DNA of 64,000 nucleotides from Sipunculus nudus (GCA_026874595.1 CM049307.1:40986362-41050361), one strand, 5' to 3'; shown: positions 24,501 to 35,375, counted from the stretch's first letter. A program made the numbers and translations. The notes: generated by a model from the letters alone, not told the origin.

Positions 24501-27500
24501 TCATGCTCATTTGTATTTCACAGTATTTTAAGTAATGTTTATTATTATATTTTGGCTCAGGTCAATTATTCTTTAATTTACAGGGTTTCATTTTAGCAGA
24601 GCCAATTCCTCTTAGCTTATCAAATGCTAATATATATGAAAAAACTAAAGTATTAAGTATATTTTACATTTGCTAAAATTTTCCAAAATTCAGCTGAGTG
24701 ACGTGACCAGTGGGTCCCTTGTTTTCTTAAAGGGGCCTATTCTGATATCTGACGTCTATTTACTTGAAATAATCCCTTGAACTTTTAATTGAAATACACC
24801 AGAAAATGCCAACCCCCAGACACAGATGCTGTTCATTTAGTTTAAATCTACATATTTATGATATGGGGCCTGACAAAAAAATAAGCCAGACACATTCAAC
24901 AAGAAACCAGACAAACCAGAGTTTACAATGGGCATTTTGCTACTAGTAACCTTTTCAACTCCTGCACATATGCAACCAACCACCTTATGTTACATGCTTA
25001 TTCCATTTGTCAACATTGTTGTGTTTACTAAATGTTTGTACATAAACAAACTCATATCTCCGTCACAGTGGCATAAAAAGAACTTTTCTTAACAGGAATA
25101 ACCATGAGTTCATTAAAATGTACTCAGAGTTACCCAGAAATCACATTAACTCTGTGGAAATTTAGCTGAATAGCTGACTTTAATCTTTATAGCAGCATCC
25201 TGTTGTCTTAGCCTGCCATTTAGTTAGCTACTCAGTGTTTTAGCACAACCATGATTCACCCTAATATATCACAACACGAAGTCCAGTATTCTGCTACTGG
25301 CCACTTAGTATTTCTTTTGCAGCTGATATTATCACCCTACCAGTCACCATGAATATTTAATAAAAATAAAGCATGTTTTGACTTAAACATAGATGGAGAT
25401 GGATCACTCCACTTGAGACTGATAACATTAAAATTTCCTATTTTGTTATTAAAAGATGAGCATGTATGATTTATGACCAGTTTTAGCTGATTTTTTATTC
25501 TTCCCTGGATGATCCTGCATTTGTGTGTTTTGTAATAGATTACTCAAGTGATATTGATGTGCATGAGTATAAGAAGTTGCATAATAGTTGGGATTAATTA
25601 ACAAGGAATTGGGAGACCCACCTCAAATAGGTCCAAAAATACAGTACTTCGACATGAAACATAATCACATTTTTATTGATTTTTAGTGATATAGTGATCT
25701 GGCAGCTACTGTCGTCAGTCCATCTGTCTGTCTGTTAGACTGGCATTTTTTGACACCATTGGGGCTAGAAACCTGTAACTGAATATCCAGAGAGGTCCAT
25801 AACAAATATCCTTTGGACCCTGAAATTAGGTCACTGTGACTTATCTTGACAATTTTTGCATGGATTGCTCTGAATTGTAGCTTAAATATTGTCCTTGACT
25901 AGGGTTGTAAGTTCCTGAAAATTTGTGGCTTGCATTTTTTCTAATTTTCACAAATTTTTTCCCTGTTTTTGAGATTGTCAAATGACAGCAATTGGGTCCA
26001 TTTCTCAATTTCAGTTTTATCTAATGTCCTGAAACCTCACGTGTATATTGATTATGACTGGTTTCTTCATTTCCTGAAGACTGGTGGTGCCACCTGTATT
26101 TTTTTCTATTTTTTTTAAATTTTTTTCCTTTATTTTGAGTATGCCACATTATATTGTTTTCACTCCAGTTTGGAATGACATATTGGTTTCAAACTTGACT
26201 TATATATGACCCATCAACAGTGTAAGACCCCTATTGATTTTGGGGTCGAAAGTCAAGGTCACAAAATCCACTTATATATAAAGATTGTGGATGCACGTTA
26301 AGCCAAAATTTTCATCCCAAACCTTTCATATAACACATATAGGTGACCTGCAATTAGGAGATGAACCTGGTTACTAGGTCAAAGGTCAAGGTCACAGTGG
26401 CAATCTGTCCATATATTTGTTTCCGAATGATAACTCCATTCTTGTTACCACCCATAAACAGCCCTGCAGACTGAGCACTAATGTCACCTCCTGATATTCT
26501 ATCTAGTAATGAATTTATTATTTGCTTTTCAATGTTGGCCTCGTAAGGGGGATAACTCAATGTATTCAGGAACTTTATTTCTTCAGTGCTGATGTATATC
26601 AACAAAATCTTGATCAAATATGGCTGACCTTGACAAGGTCACAGAGCTTAATATAATACAAAAGCTTATTTTACAGGAACCACTGGGTGGATAGTTATGA
26701 AACAAAGATATGCCTTGATGATCTCTAAGTCCTGCATGAGATTGGTCTTACCATACTTGCAAAGATACTACATACTTCTCCAGTTTAAATTTATAACTGA
26801 GACATGTACAGATAGATATACATCCATGTGAGAACAAATATTTCATACTTGTTACTGTTACCACCTATAAACACTGTTCTTTTGCCTGAGGGCTTTTGTC
26901 AGCTTCTGCTGATATTCTAGTCATTTTTGAGTCATTAGGTCAAAGGTCAAGGTCACAGGGAATAAGGCATTATTCAGTATTATGTGAAATAACATATGAA
27001 TCAGGATTTTGGCTGGACCACATCGTAATCAGGGTTTGGACTGGTCAAAATCCTGATTGGGATTTGGTCTTGACGTTATAAAAAATATTCTCATTATCCG
27101 TTTTAGCTGAGCGCCATGACCCACAGGTCCCTTGTTTCACAAGAATTCATTTCCAGAAAGATTAACACATATATAAATTTCAATGACTATTTAACATTCA
27201 GTTGTGAGGTTTCCCATTTAATTGTGGCACAAGAGAGGCCAGTTACAGTAGAGGCCCAACAGAGGCTGTTCTAGAGTCTATAGAGATCCAACAGAGGCTG
27301 TTCTAGAGTAGAGGATTGGCAGAGGCTGTTTCACTGTAGAGAGCAAACAGAGTCTCTATCAGAGTAGAAGACCAACAGAGGCTTTTACAGAGTAGAGAAC
27401 AAACAGAGGCTCTATCAGAGTAGAAACCCAACAGAGGCTGTTTCAGAGTAGAGAACAGAGGCTGTTTCAGAGCAGAGGCCCAACAGAGGATGTTTCAGCA

Positions 27501-30500
27501 TAGAGAGCAGACAGAGGGTGTATCAGATTAGAAGCCTCACAGAGGTTGTGTCAGAGGGGAGGCCAAATAGAGGCCAGGTCAGGGTAGAGGCTGAACAAGT
27601 TGTTTTAGAGTAGAGGCCCAATGGAAGCTCTGTCAGAGTAAGGGCCAAACAGAGGCTCTGTCTGAGAAGAGGCCAAACAGAGGGTGTGTCAGAGTACTTG
27701 GCAAACAGAGGCTATGTCAAAGTAGAGGGTTGTATCAGAACAGAGGTCAATCAAAGAATGTGATAAAATGGAGGCCATGTCAGAGTAGAGGCAAGCAGAG
27801 GCTCTGTCAGGATATAGGCCCAACAGGGGCCCTGTCAGAGAAGGGGCCAAACAGGCCAGGTCAGAGTGAGGCCCAATAAAGGCAAGGTAAGATTAGAGGC
27901 CAAACAGCCAGAAATTCACTTGTCTGATCAGATGCTTGGAAGTTTGACCTCAAGAACTGAGCTTCAGAAAGTTCATGAAAGCCCTGTACATTTAATGCAG
28001 CCTATTAATAAAGATATTTCCCATATTTGGGATTTGCTTCCAGATAATTAAAGTACCTATATGTTTTGTTTATATTTCAGGGAGGGTTGACAAGATGTGG
28101 AGAAGTCTGTTGCCTGGTGAAGGAAAAGAGTTTAGAGTGGTCATTCTTACAGGGGGATGTTCATACAGCCAGGGAGACGTATAAAAGGTCAGTGTCTTAT
28201 GATAATGTGTCAGCCTCTCCCCTGGTGGCACATCTGCCCCAGTGACAAACTGAAATGTAATGTTAATTTTGTGACTAGCATATTCCTATATGTTTTATTG
28301 GCATGGTGAAAATATTGTATATTTTATAGTGGTTGAAATATTTGGTATAAATTGTTTCAGAATCTACATCCTCCTTCAGATACATCATAATTATGTTAAA
28401 TAACACAGAATCTCAAATTTCAATCAACAACAATGCAGATTTATTAACAGAAAATCCCATTTTTCTTCATGTAGTTCACATACATTCATGTACTGTCCCA
28501 TGTCAGTATGTTTCAGAATATATCAATATTTTTGTTGTTTTGTAATGTTTATCAGGCTGACAGAGTCTAAGCCAGTATCACTGGACTTATACAGTACCTA
28601 CATCAGCATAGAAAAATCTCAGGTGAGTGGATATACAGGGTCAAATACAGAATTTATTTCAGAATAAATTTTTTTTTTAATTAAGGTTATAATGACGCAG
28701 TCTGGGCAAGTTTAAATGCTTCATGATGCAAAGTCTGTCTATGTTTTTAGCTTATTCATAAATATTCCCAGATTTTTAAGTAACAAAAAGAGGGGGCTTG
28801 TGCCTACTGTGCCCTTCCTCCGAGATCTGCCTCTGTAGTATGACACTCGATACACTTGGTCATAAGTCCACTCATTTGAATGAATCCTTGAATAAATACT
28901 TTAAAAATTAAGATGAACTAAGGTCCTCTGATGCCAAAAACAAATGTGACTGTGAATTTGATAACAGAAGAGAATAACGAGCCATTCATCAGAATCCAGT
29001 TTCAAATTAAACTGATTTTTAGCTCAGCTGACTGAAAGTCAACTGTCTACTGAGGTATAGGAATGGAGCTTTGTCCATCATCCGTCCGGCCGTCCATTAT
29101 CTGGGCACAAATTGTAACCACTTACCCTAGAAAATTGTAACTGAATATCCAGGTAGATTAATAAAATTTCTCTTGGAAACCTGAAATTAGGTCACTGGGA
29201 CATATATCCTTAGACCTATGGGGCTCGTAAGTACTCCCAAGAATAAAAAATTTGATACAAAACCTCAAGTATCTTGATAACAAATGCATGGATTTCCATG
29301 AATCTTGCCTTGAGTACTATTGTCAGTTCCAGAAAACTGGTGGTGCCACCTGTATTTTCTCTAAATCTTTTTACAATTTTTGTTTTTTGTTTTTGAGACC
29401 ATCAAATGAAATCAGTTTCTCAGCTGTGGTTTCATCCAGTGTCCTAAGACCCAGTATGTTTATTGATTATGATTGGTTTCTTTAGTTCCTGAAGAATGGT
29501 GGTGCCACCTGTATTTTTTCTATTTTTTATGCATTTTTCCTTTATTTAGAGACTGCCAATTTATATTGATACTATCAGATTCACAACTGTGGTTTCATCT
29601 GTGTCCTGAAACTTTGTGTCTTTATTAGGGCCTAGCTTGAATAAGCAGGTGCCCTATATTAATCACCCTGTCCATCCGTCTGTTTGTATTTCTGTATGTC
29701 TGTCAAGTTTATTTCCTGATGATAACTCCAGTTTGGATTGACATATGGATTTCAAAATTGACTTAAATATGACCAACCATAAATGTAAGAACCCTCTTGA
29801 CTTTGGGAACATGAGATCAAAGGTCAAGGTCACAGGGTTCACTCCTTTAGAAGGATTGTGGATGCATTTTAAGCCAAAATTTTTCATCGCAAATTTTCCA
29901 TCTTCCCCATTTGCGCACCTGCCTAAAGGGGAAGTTTCCCTTTGATTTGGGGTCACTAGGTAAAAGGTCAAGATCACAGGGCCCATCCATTCACAAATTA
30001 GTTTATGGAAGATAACTCTAGTTTGGGTAGACAGGTTGGCTTCATTCTGATCATAGGACCCATATTTTGAAAAAGCTCATAAACATATCCTTATAGATAA
30101 ATTCAGCTGAGAGTCAAGACCCATTGGTCCCTAGTTTCACTACAAATGTGGAAATGTACTAAAATAAGTAAATTGACATTTTTTTAATGTCATGCAAATG
30201 ATGAACTTTGATTGGTTTAATGAAAGTAACATGAAGTTAACCATGTGATGTTTACAGGTTAAAAAGAAAGCCATGAAGATGAGGAAGGCCTTTGAAGCAG
30301 CTCTTGATAACTTTGGCAGTGCCCATCCAGGTAATATGACCTACAACACTATAACCAGGACATTTCATATTATGAATTGTTGTATTAGTTCTGATGGGAT
30401 TATAAGAATTAGTAGTCATAATGGTCCAGGGTGTAACCCGCTAAATGTTTGTCAATGGTACAATGACCCAAGATCTCTATATCAGATTGTAAGTATGCAA

Positions 30501-31085
30501 AGGTAAATAATAGATCAGTCATAAAATAATGCAGTTATAATTAAAGGGTTCTTCACAGTATCAGAAACGCATAATATAAAGGTAGTATTCATTTAGGTTC
30601 AAGGTCAGTAGAAGTATCAGTTTACTTTTGTTAATGGTTATAATCAGTAAACAGTGTTTATCAAGAAACTGGAATGAAACTGCATTACACTTGTTCACAC
30701 ATATGTAAAATTTGTATAAAATAATTATTAAGCCTAGATATGTAGTTACCATTTACCTACCAGTATTTGAAAATTTGACGTGTATATTTGGATTAAATTG
30801 TACAGAACTATACACACTAAAGGTGGGGGGACATGGTAGAGAGACTGTGTGGGCTTGGTATTCTTTTAACAAGCAACATTTATTAGCATTTCCATGCTTG
30901 TTAGATCACATTTCAATTTTTCAGATCTCTGGCTTGACTACATCAGATTTGAGATGGAGGATGAGGATGGCAGCCCAGAGTTGGCTGGCAAGCTTCACTG
31001 GAGGGCACTCAAGGCACTGGAGGGACATCTGGTGGAGGAATTTGTCACTAAATATACTCTGCTCCAGTCTGGTGTGAAAGTATGA
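15471..31085 (+). CDS. UTP6: UTP6 small-subunit processome component, C-terminal seven exons
   Basis: UTP6 is a nucleolar HAT-repeat protein of the small-subunit (U3 snoRNP) processome, needed for early pre-18S rRNA processing. Exons 15471-15548, 18094-18279, 19603-19680, 28081-28187, 28556-28622, 30258-30330 and 30925-31085 join in phase to give 249 residues and a TGA stop. All introns start GT and end AG. Recognisable landmarks, in order, are helical HAT-like units (a W-containing VRAWEQKV segment, LPLWEMAVEW), LTESKPVSLDLY, KAFEAALDNFGSAHPDLWLD and the terminal EEFVTKY block. The alignment to the remembered C-terminal half of human UTP6 (about 600 residues) is collinear, so roughly the N-terminal 350 residues are missing. 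Their exons lie left of the window or were not recognisable. The gene converges on POLD2. The call rests on recalled family sequence. Confidence 0.85.
15549..17552. other. UTP6 intron, left part
   Basis: Apart from the possible SINE at 15885-16005 and the start of a repeat shared with 35.7 kb at about 17466, no structure is recognised. Confidence 0.4.
15885..16005 (-). mobile_element. Possible tRNA-derived SINE
   Basis: On the - strand GACCTAATGGTTAAGG (A-box-like) is followed by GGTCTCAAAGC (weak B-box). It lacks a full tRNA fold. Confidence 0.35.
17466..18085 (+). repeat. Intronic repeat copy also present at 35.7-36.0 kb
   Basis: Starts near CAGCAGCACCTTGGGATCAG, continues after the MITE with CACCAGGTTA and CATGACTAATATTTCA, and stays similar to 35713-36020 until a few bases before the next UTP6 exon. 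A MITE interrupts this copy at 17556-17862. Confidence 0.7.
17556..17862. mobile_element. Harbinger/Tourist-type MITE, 307 bp
   Basis: Terminal inverted repeats of about 35 bp: the left starts GGCCAAAAAAAATAAAAGG and contains GGTTCTCAGGCAC; the right is its inverse, ending in CTTTTATTTTTTTGGCC. Both ends are flanked by TTA (17553-17555 and 17863-17865), the 3-bp TWA target typical of PIF/Harbinger. The related sequence at 35.7 kb lacks the insert. No transposase is encoded, so it is non-autonomous. Confidence 0.85.
18094..18279 (+). CDS. UTP6: UTP6 exon 2 in window
   Basis: Acceptor CTCTACCACAG, donor GAG|GTACTT (a weak donor). 62 codons, phase 0, with RVEEAMEAAADCVQRHKKSV and an amphipathic helix ending ALSAVSDE. 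The open frame runs on past the donor to 18462 by chance. Confidence 0.8.
18280..19602. other. UTP6 intron
   Basis: Contains a SINE-like element at about 19076-19345; the rest is AT-rich with no recognised feature. Confidence 0.45.
19076..19345 (+). mobile_element. tRNA-derived SINE-like element
   Basis: The head TGGTTTAGGGGTAGAGCAC resembles a Pol III A box; the expected B-box region is degenerate. The tail includes the self-complementary CCTGGTCCACACCAGG and GTGTCTGCCCTGT. It reads as an old SINE in the UTP6 intron. Confidence 0.45.
19603..19680 (+). CDS. UTP6: UTP6 exon 3 in window
   Basis: Acceptor GTTTTATTCCAG, donor GCA|GTAAGT. 26 codons in phase 0, containing LPLWEMAVEWCAAK, aligned to the LPLW-W motif of vertebrate UTP6. 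It is followed by the longest intron seen in the gene (8.4 kb). Confidence 0.85.
19681..23470. other. UTP6 8.4-kb intron, left part
   Basis: No exon-like segment is recognised. A repeat-derived stretch near 21990-22065 has several AGGTCA half-sites. Confidence 0.4.
23481..23523 (-). pseudogene. 5S rRNA-like internal control region (5S pseudogene or 5S-derived SINE)
   Basis: On the - strand, AGTTAAGC is followed by exactly 21 bases and then TTGGATGGGTGA, which is the order and spacing of the box A and box C elements of animal 5S rRNA genes. The expected 5' half and 3' terminal stem of 5S RNA are not recognisable, so this is a relic or the promoter of a 5S-derived SINE. Confidence 0.5.
23978..24721. 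mobile_element. 744-bp repeat with the 3' terminus at both ends
   Basis: Begins CAAGGGACCCATGGGTCAC and ends GACCAGTGGGTCCCTTG, so the same terminus is present in inverted orientation at both tips. The left half matches the inverse of about 3430-3856 and the right half matches about 4470-4899. Confidence 0.75.
24722..25684. other. UTP6 intron, between repeats
   Basis: No recognisable feature. Confidence 0.35.
25685..27134 (+). mobile_element. Interspersed repeat copy of the AGCTCAG/CCCTTG family
   Basis: The degraded 5' end at TTTTTAGTGATATAG is alignable to the start of the 29.0-kb copy through CTGTAACTGAATATCCAG and CTGAAATTAGGTCACTG. The 3' end has GCTGAGCGCCATGACCCA then GGTCCCTTG. It contains GGTGGTGCCACC and two AGGTCAAAGGTCAAGGTCA motifs. 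Confidence 0.65.
27240..27905. repeat. Minisatellite with ~30-36 bp units
   Basis: About twenty degenerate units built on CAACAGAGGCTGT and CAGAGTAGAGGCC. It ends about 175 bases before the UTP6 exon at 28081 and does not include a splice site. Confidence 0.85.
28081..28187 (+). CDS. UTP6: UTP6 exon 4 in window
   Basis: Acceptor TTTATATTTCAG, donor AAAAG|GTCAGT. Phase 0 to phase 2. Encodes GGLTRCGEVCCLVKEKSLEW and GDVHTARETYK, corresponding to the NKYLDWAY...KKAR repeat of vertebrate UTP6. Confidence 0.85.
28556..28622 (+). CDS. UTP6: UTP6 exon 5 in window
   Basis: Acceptor GTTTATCAG, donor CAG|GTGAGT. Encodes LTESKPVSLDLYSTYISIEK, matching the QESRPFSVDFF region of the human protein. The split Arg codon with the previous exon is in phase. 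Confidence 0.88.
29021..30134 (+). mobile_element. Interspersed repeat copy, 1.1 kb
   Basis: 5' end AGCTCAGCTGACTGAAAGTC, 3' end CAGCTGAGAGTCAAGACCCA then GGTCCCTAG. GTCCGTCC-like simple sequence follows the 5' end. Two GGTGGTGCCACC motifs and two AGGTCA-rich motifs lie inside. It is intronic in UTP6. Confidence 0.75.
30258..30330 (+). CDS. UTP6: UTP6 exon 6 in window
   Basis: Acceptor TGTTTACAG, donor CCAG|GTAATA. Encodes KAFEAALDNFGSAHP, the equivalent of the YERALREFGSA motif. Ends in phase 1. Confidence 0.88.
30925..31085 (+). CDS. UTP6: UTP6 terminal exon
   Basis: Acceptor CAATTTTTCAG. The split Asp codon begins DLWLDYIRFEMEDEDGSPEL; the exon ends with LEGHLVEEFVTKYTLLQSG, two more residue pairs and TGA. 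It is the best-conserved part of the gene in this window. Confidence 0.9.
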
Positions 31086-32600
31086 CAGGGAGTAGGCAAA
31101 CCTAGGAAAGAAAATATATGGACTCTGTAGATTCCATGGCCTGTTTTAATAGCATAAAGTGGATTTCAGGGAAGAAGAATTATAAATATTATGTGATACC
31201 AGCGTGGACCATAGGAAGTTAAGTTCCATCTGGTGGAGAGAAATGGAACTAGCCAATGAAAGCATGTGGACTTTACCTTACCACAATTACTGTACCTTAA
31301 CTCTTTGAGATTGATATTGCTGACATGGAAGATATGAAAACGAAATATTGAATGGAGAAAGCCTGAAAAATACTTTGTCTCTTTATATGATATAAAGCAA
31401 ATGATAAATCTACTTATTGCCAAAATGGTGTATATGAGCTGTGCTGTTACCAGTGGCTTATTTAAGACCTTAAATACTTGATATGAAAATTGAATCTTAC
31501 AGTAATATTCTGGAGTTTTATTGACTGAAATTCAAAGTAGTTACAGGAGTCTAGATTTATCATTTTGATTTATTGGTATGTCTTAAAATTCTCTGAAGGC
31601 AATTTGGGTACTTCGAATGAAAGAACTTGTTTCCACTGTAACAGCGCTTAAGCACAATGTAATGGTCATACTATTATAGCATTACCAAATCATTGTTATT
31701 ATTTTTACAATAAAATATCTGTACAATGCCATGTCTATGCTCTTTTTTTGTGACAGAACTGACTTTAGATGCAGAAAAAATCTTAAGAAGATGTGTTTTG
31801 TGAAGGAATTGAAATTTTCATATTTTGTTTTACATGTACTGTCATCTGATATTTTGCTCACTTGAACTGATGGGGGAAAAATTGTAAATGACTGCTAAGT
31901 TGTCATATTGCAAAGTCATCCTCCAGTAAACAAATCTTTATACTTTAGCATACTGGCAACTTTAATTTTGTATGTTTACAGTTCCTAGTTTTGTTCCAAA
32001 TAAAACATTTCATTTCATTCCCCTGTTTTGGATCAGTTATTGAGAAAATAAACATTCAACTGTGTAAAGTGAAAGGAAACCAAACCATCATTGTAATATT
32101 TTTACATTCACAGACCACTGTAATATTTTTACATTCTTTTAGAAGAACCATTGCAAAGTTGCTTTTATAGTTGGAAAGATAAGTCAAGCCTGCCAAAGTT
32201 ATGACTGAAAAAAAGTGTCCCTTGCTTTGAACACAAAGTGAAAAATCATCCACATTCATCTCCAATAATAAAGCATTTCCTAAACTTTAAGTGTGAAACA
32301 TGCAAAGGTTCACAGATAAAAATAAGTACTCTGTGTATATATAGCCAGAGGGTTTTCTTTAAAGTTTAATAATTTTGTTTATATCATTTACTAAAACAAC
32401 TTGAGCTGCAGATTTAAAATTTCAGGAGTGGAAAATATCTAAGACAAGCCCTACAGGCCTAATGCGAACCTGTGCAAAGTTTGGGAGTATGAATGGGGGT
32501 TTATTTTTTAAATGTATTATTGATCCTCTTAAGTCCTGCATATCTACCTTAGTCATTATGATTTCAGCAAATGGAGGTTTTCGGACCTGCAAGTTTCAGA
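31086..32600 (+). other. UTP6 3' UTR and downstream sequence
   Basis: Candidate polyadenylation signals AATAAA occur at 31709-31714 and 31999-32004. No other feature is recognised. Confidence 0.45.
31709..31714 (+). terminator. Candidate UTP6 polyadenylation signal
   Basis: AATAAA 624 bases after the UTP6 stop codon. A second copy at 31999-32004 is an alternative. Confidence 0.4.
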
Positions 32601-32609
32601 CTAGGACAT

Positions 32610-34490
32610 TTTAAAACTAGAAAATGGGTAGTCGACTATATGTATCCAAAGAAATCAGAGTGGGACAGGTGAAGTGAGGTATGGATTAAGTGGCAAGGGG
32701 AATGGAGTGAGGTGTGTTGCATAGTAGCATGGATGTCTGCAGCGATAACGTGAATGTAGGTGGTGCCACCTGCAAATTTTCAGGTGGATAAGTCAAACCA
32801 CTGCTGAGATATGTGATTTTATCCCAAGGCAGATGAACAGATGGATGCTGTGCATAAGTGGTTGCAGGTGGCGCCACAAGTTTTGCCTATGATGAAGAGT
32901 TATATGTGAGATCTATACACAAACAAAATTTTGGCCCAGTCGGTCAAAAGGTTCCCGAGATATGAGCTTGGATGTCTGCAGAGTAAACCTGAATGTAGGT
33001 GGCGCCACCTGTTATAAAATCAAGAGAGCTGTCCAGGATGTATAAACCTGCAAAATTTCAGGTGGATAAGTCAAACCACTGCTGAGATATGAGTGATTTT
33101 ATCCCAAGGCAGATATACAGATGGACACTGTGCATAAATGATTGCAGGAGACACCACCAGTTTCCCTATGATGAAGAGCTATGTGAGATCTACACACATG
33201 CAAAATTTCGGCCCAATCGGTCAAATGGTTCCCCAGATATGAGCTTGGATGTCTGCAGAGTAAACCTGAATGTAGGTGGCGCCACCTGATATAAAATCGA
33301 GAAAGCTGTCCAGGATGTATAAACCTGCAAAATTTCATGTGGATAAGTCAAACCACTGCTGAGATATGAGTGATTTTATCCAAAGGCAGATGAACAGATG
33401 GACGCTGTGCATAAATGGTTGCAGGTGGCGCCACCAGTTTTGCCTTTGATGAAGAGCTATGTGAGATCTATACACATGCAAAATTTCGGCCCAATCGGTC
33501 AAATGGTTCCCGAGATATAAGCTTGGATGTCTGCAGAGTAAACCTGAATGTAGGTGGCGCCACCTGTTATAAAATCAAGAGAGCTGTCCAGGATGTATAA
33601 ACCTGCAAAATTTCAGGTGGATAAGTCAAACCACTGCTGAGATATGAGTGATTTTATCCCAAGGCAGATATACAGATGGACACTGTGCATAAATGATTGC
33701 AGGAGACACCACCAGTTTGCCTATGATGAAGAGCTATGTGAGATCTATACTAGTGCAAAATTTTGGCCCAATGGGTCAAACGGTTCCCGAGATATGAGCT
33801 TCGATGTCTGCAGAGTAAACCTGAATGTAGGTGGCGCCACCTGTCATAAATCGAGAAATCTGTCCAGGATGTATAAACCTGCAAAATTTCAGGTGAATAA
33901 GTCAAACTACTGCTGAGATATGAGTGATTTTATCCCAAGGCAGATGAACAGATGGACGCTGTGCATAAATGGTTGCAAGTGGCGCCACCAGTTTAGCCTA
34001 TGATGAAGAGCTATGTGAGATCTATAAACATGCAAAATTTTGGCCCAATCAGTCAAACTGTTTCCGAGATATGAGCCTGGATGTCTGCAGAGTAAACCTG
34101 AATGTAGGTGGCGCCACCAGTCATAAAATCTAGAAAGCTGTCCAGGATGTATAAACCTGCAAAATTTCAGGTGGATAAGTCAAACCACTTCTGGGATATG
34201 AGTGATATTATCCCAAAGCAGATGAACAGATGGACGCTGTGCAAAAATTGTTGCAGATGGCACCACCATTTTTAGTGTATGTTATAAAGCTATCAAAGGG
34301 CTACATTTGTGTAAAATTTTTAGCCTGATCGGTCAAACGGTTCCCGAGATGTGGGTTTATGTGTGGAAACAGACGCACAAATGGACACTGGGCAGCAAGG
34401 AAAGGTCAGAGGTCAACAAAATATGAGGGTGCAGCAGTTCACATGTGACCTGATGATAAACCCGATTTGCTTAAAATGCAAACTAAGTTT
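32610..34490 (+). mobile_element. Interspersed repeat with six ~278-bp tandem modules
   Basis: The GGATAAGTCAAAC motif recurs near 32785, 33063, 33341, 33619, 33895 and 34172, a 276-278 bp period. Each module carries two GGTGGCGCCACC-type palindromes. The left tip GGTAGTCGACTA and the right-hand AGTTCACATGTGACC sequence match, in inverse orientation, both ends of the repeat at 10.7-11.9 kb. The short open frames here are module artefacts. Confidence 0.8.
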
Positions 34491-35375
34491 TTCTGAAAGA
34501 TAAAGTTCCAATAATCTGGGAATTCTGCATCTATACATTGTCTAGACGTCTAGACGCTGTGTCTAGACCTCTAGACACATTGTCTAGACACCCACCAGAG
34601 CCAGGTCAGTTGCCATGGTGATGTCTGGACCCCACTTGTTTGTACTGAGTGACCCCTTGACTTTGCTGCTGAAACTCAGCATGGGGTCAAATCTGTTTTC
34701 AAACACAGAAAGCCTTTTTCAATTGGCTACAGTGCTTTTTTAAAGCTGTATTTACCCAATCTATTCTTATAAAACTGGCAGAACCCTACCATAGAATAAT
34801 TCTTGTAAAGTTTAAACCAATCAGCTTAACAGTTTCATCATAAATCAGGGTACACGCTGGAAGAGTTTAAAATTACATTTTCGCTAGTAAAAAACACATC
34901 AATGTAGGTGGCACCACCAATACCTCAATTTCAGATATGACAAACATAAGTATAAAATTTGGCAATGATAGCTCTAGCCGTTTCTGAGATTTTAATTTTA
35001 GTCTGCTTTTTTGGACAGATGACTAAGTTCAACCTCCTGTAACTCAGCCAAAAATCTCCAAACTGGAACCATTTGAACAAACTTGAGAGAAATTGTTTCA
35101 GGGATCATTTCTGTGAAATATTGGACAATTTGGCTGGACAGTTTCAGAGAAGATTTTTTAAAGCTTTTTTAGCTTTTTCCCTATAAAATCTAAGAAAATG
35201 CAGTTAGAAAAAAATAAACAAAATCCGATAGAGTTTTTCAGATGACTGATTATTTGCAAAAAATTGGTGATGCTAGCTTCTGCCGTTTTTGAGATAGCTA
35301 TGGTTAACGTACAGATGATGCACGGCGGACTACACCGCACCATCGCATAACCTCACAGGTTCGCTAAAAATAGTC
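34491..35375. repeat. Probable further interspersed repeat
   Basis: Contains a cluster of GTCTAGAC palindromes (34540-34589), one GGTGGCACCACC, and ends with CACGGCGGACTACACCGCAC and AACCTCACAGGTT. It is contiguous with the 278-bp-module element and may be its diverged tail or a separate element. Confidence 0.45.

Larger units (their letters stand above)
28188..30257. other. UTP6 introns around exon 5
   Basis: The second intron is mostly occupied by the repeat at 29021-30134; nothing else is recognised outside the exon at 28556-28622. Confidence 0.45.

Noticed and set aside
33089-33916. Series of similar short open frames (RQIYRWTLC type)
   Set aside because: They arise from the 278-bp tandem modules, appear on both strands and also at 10.8-11.3 kb in the inverse copy.
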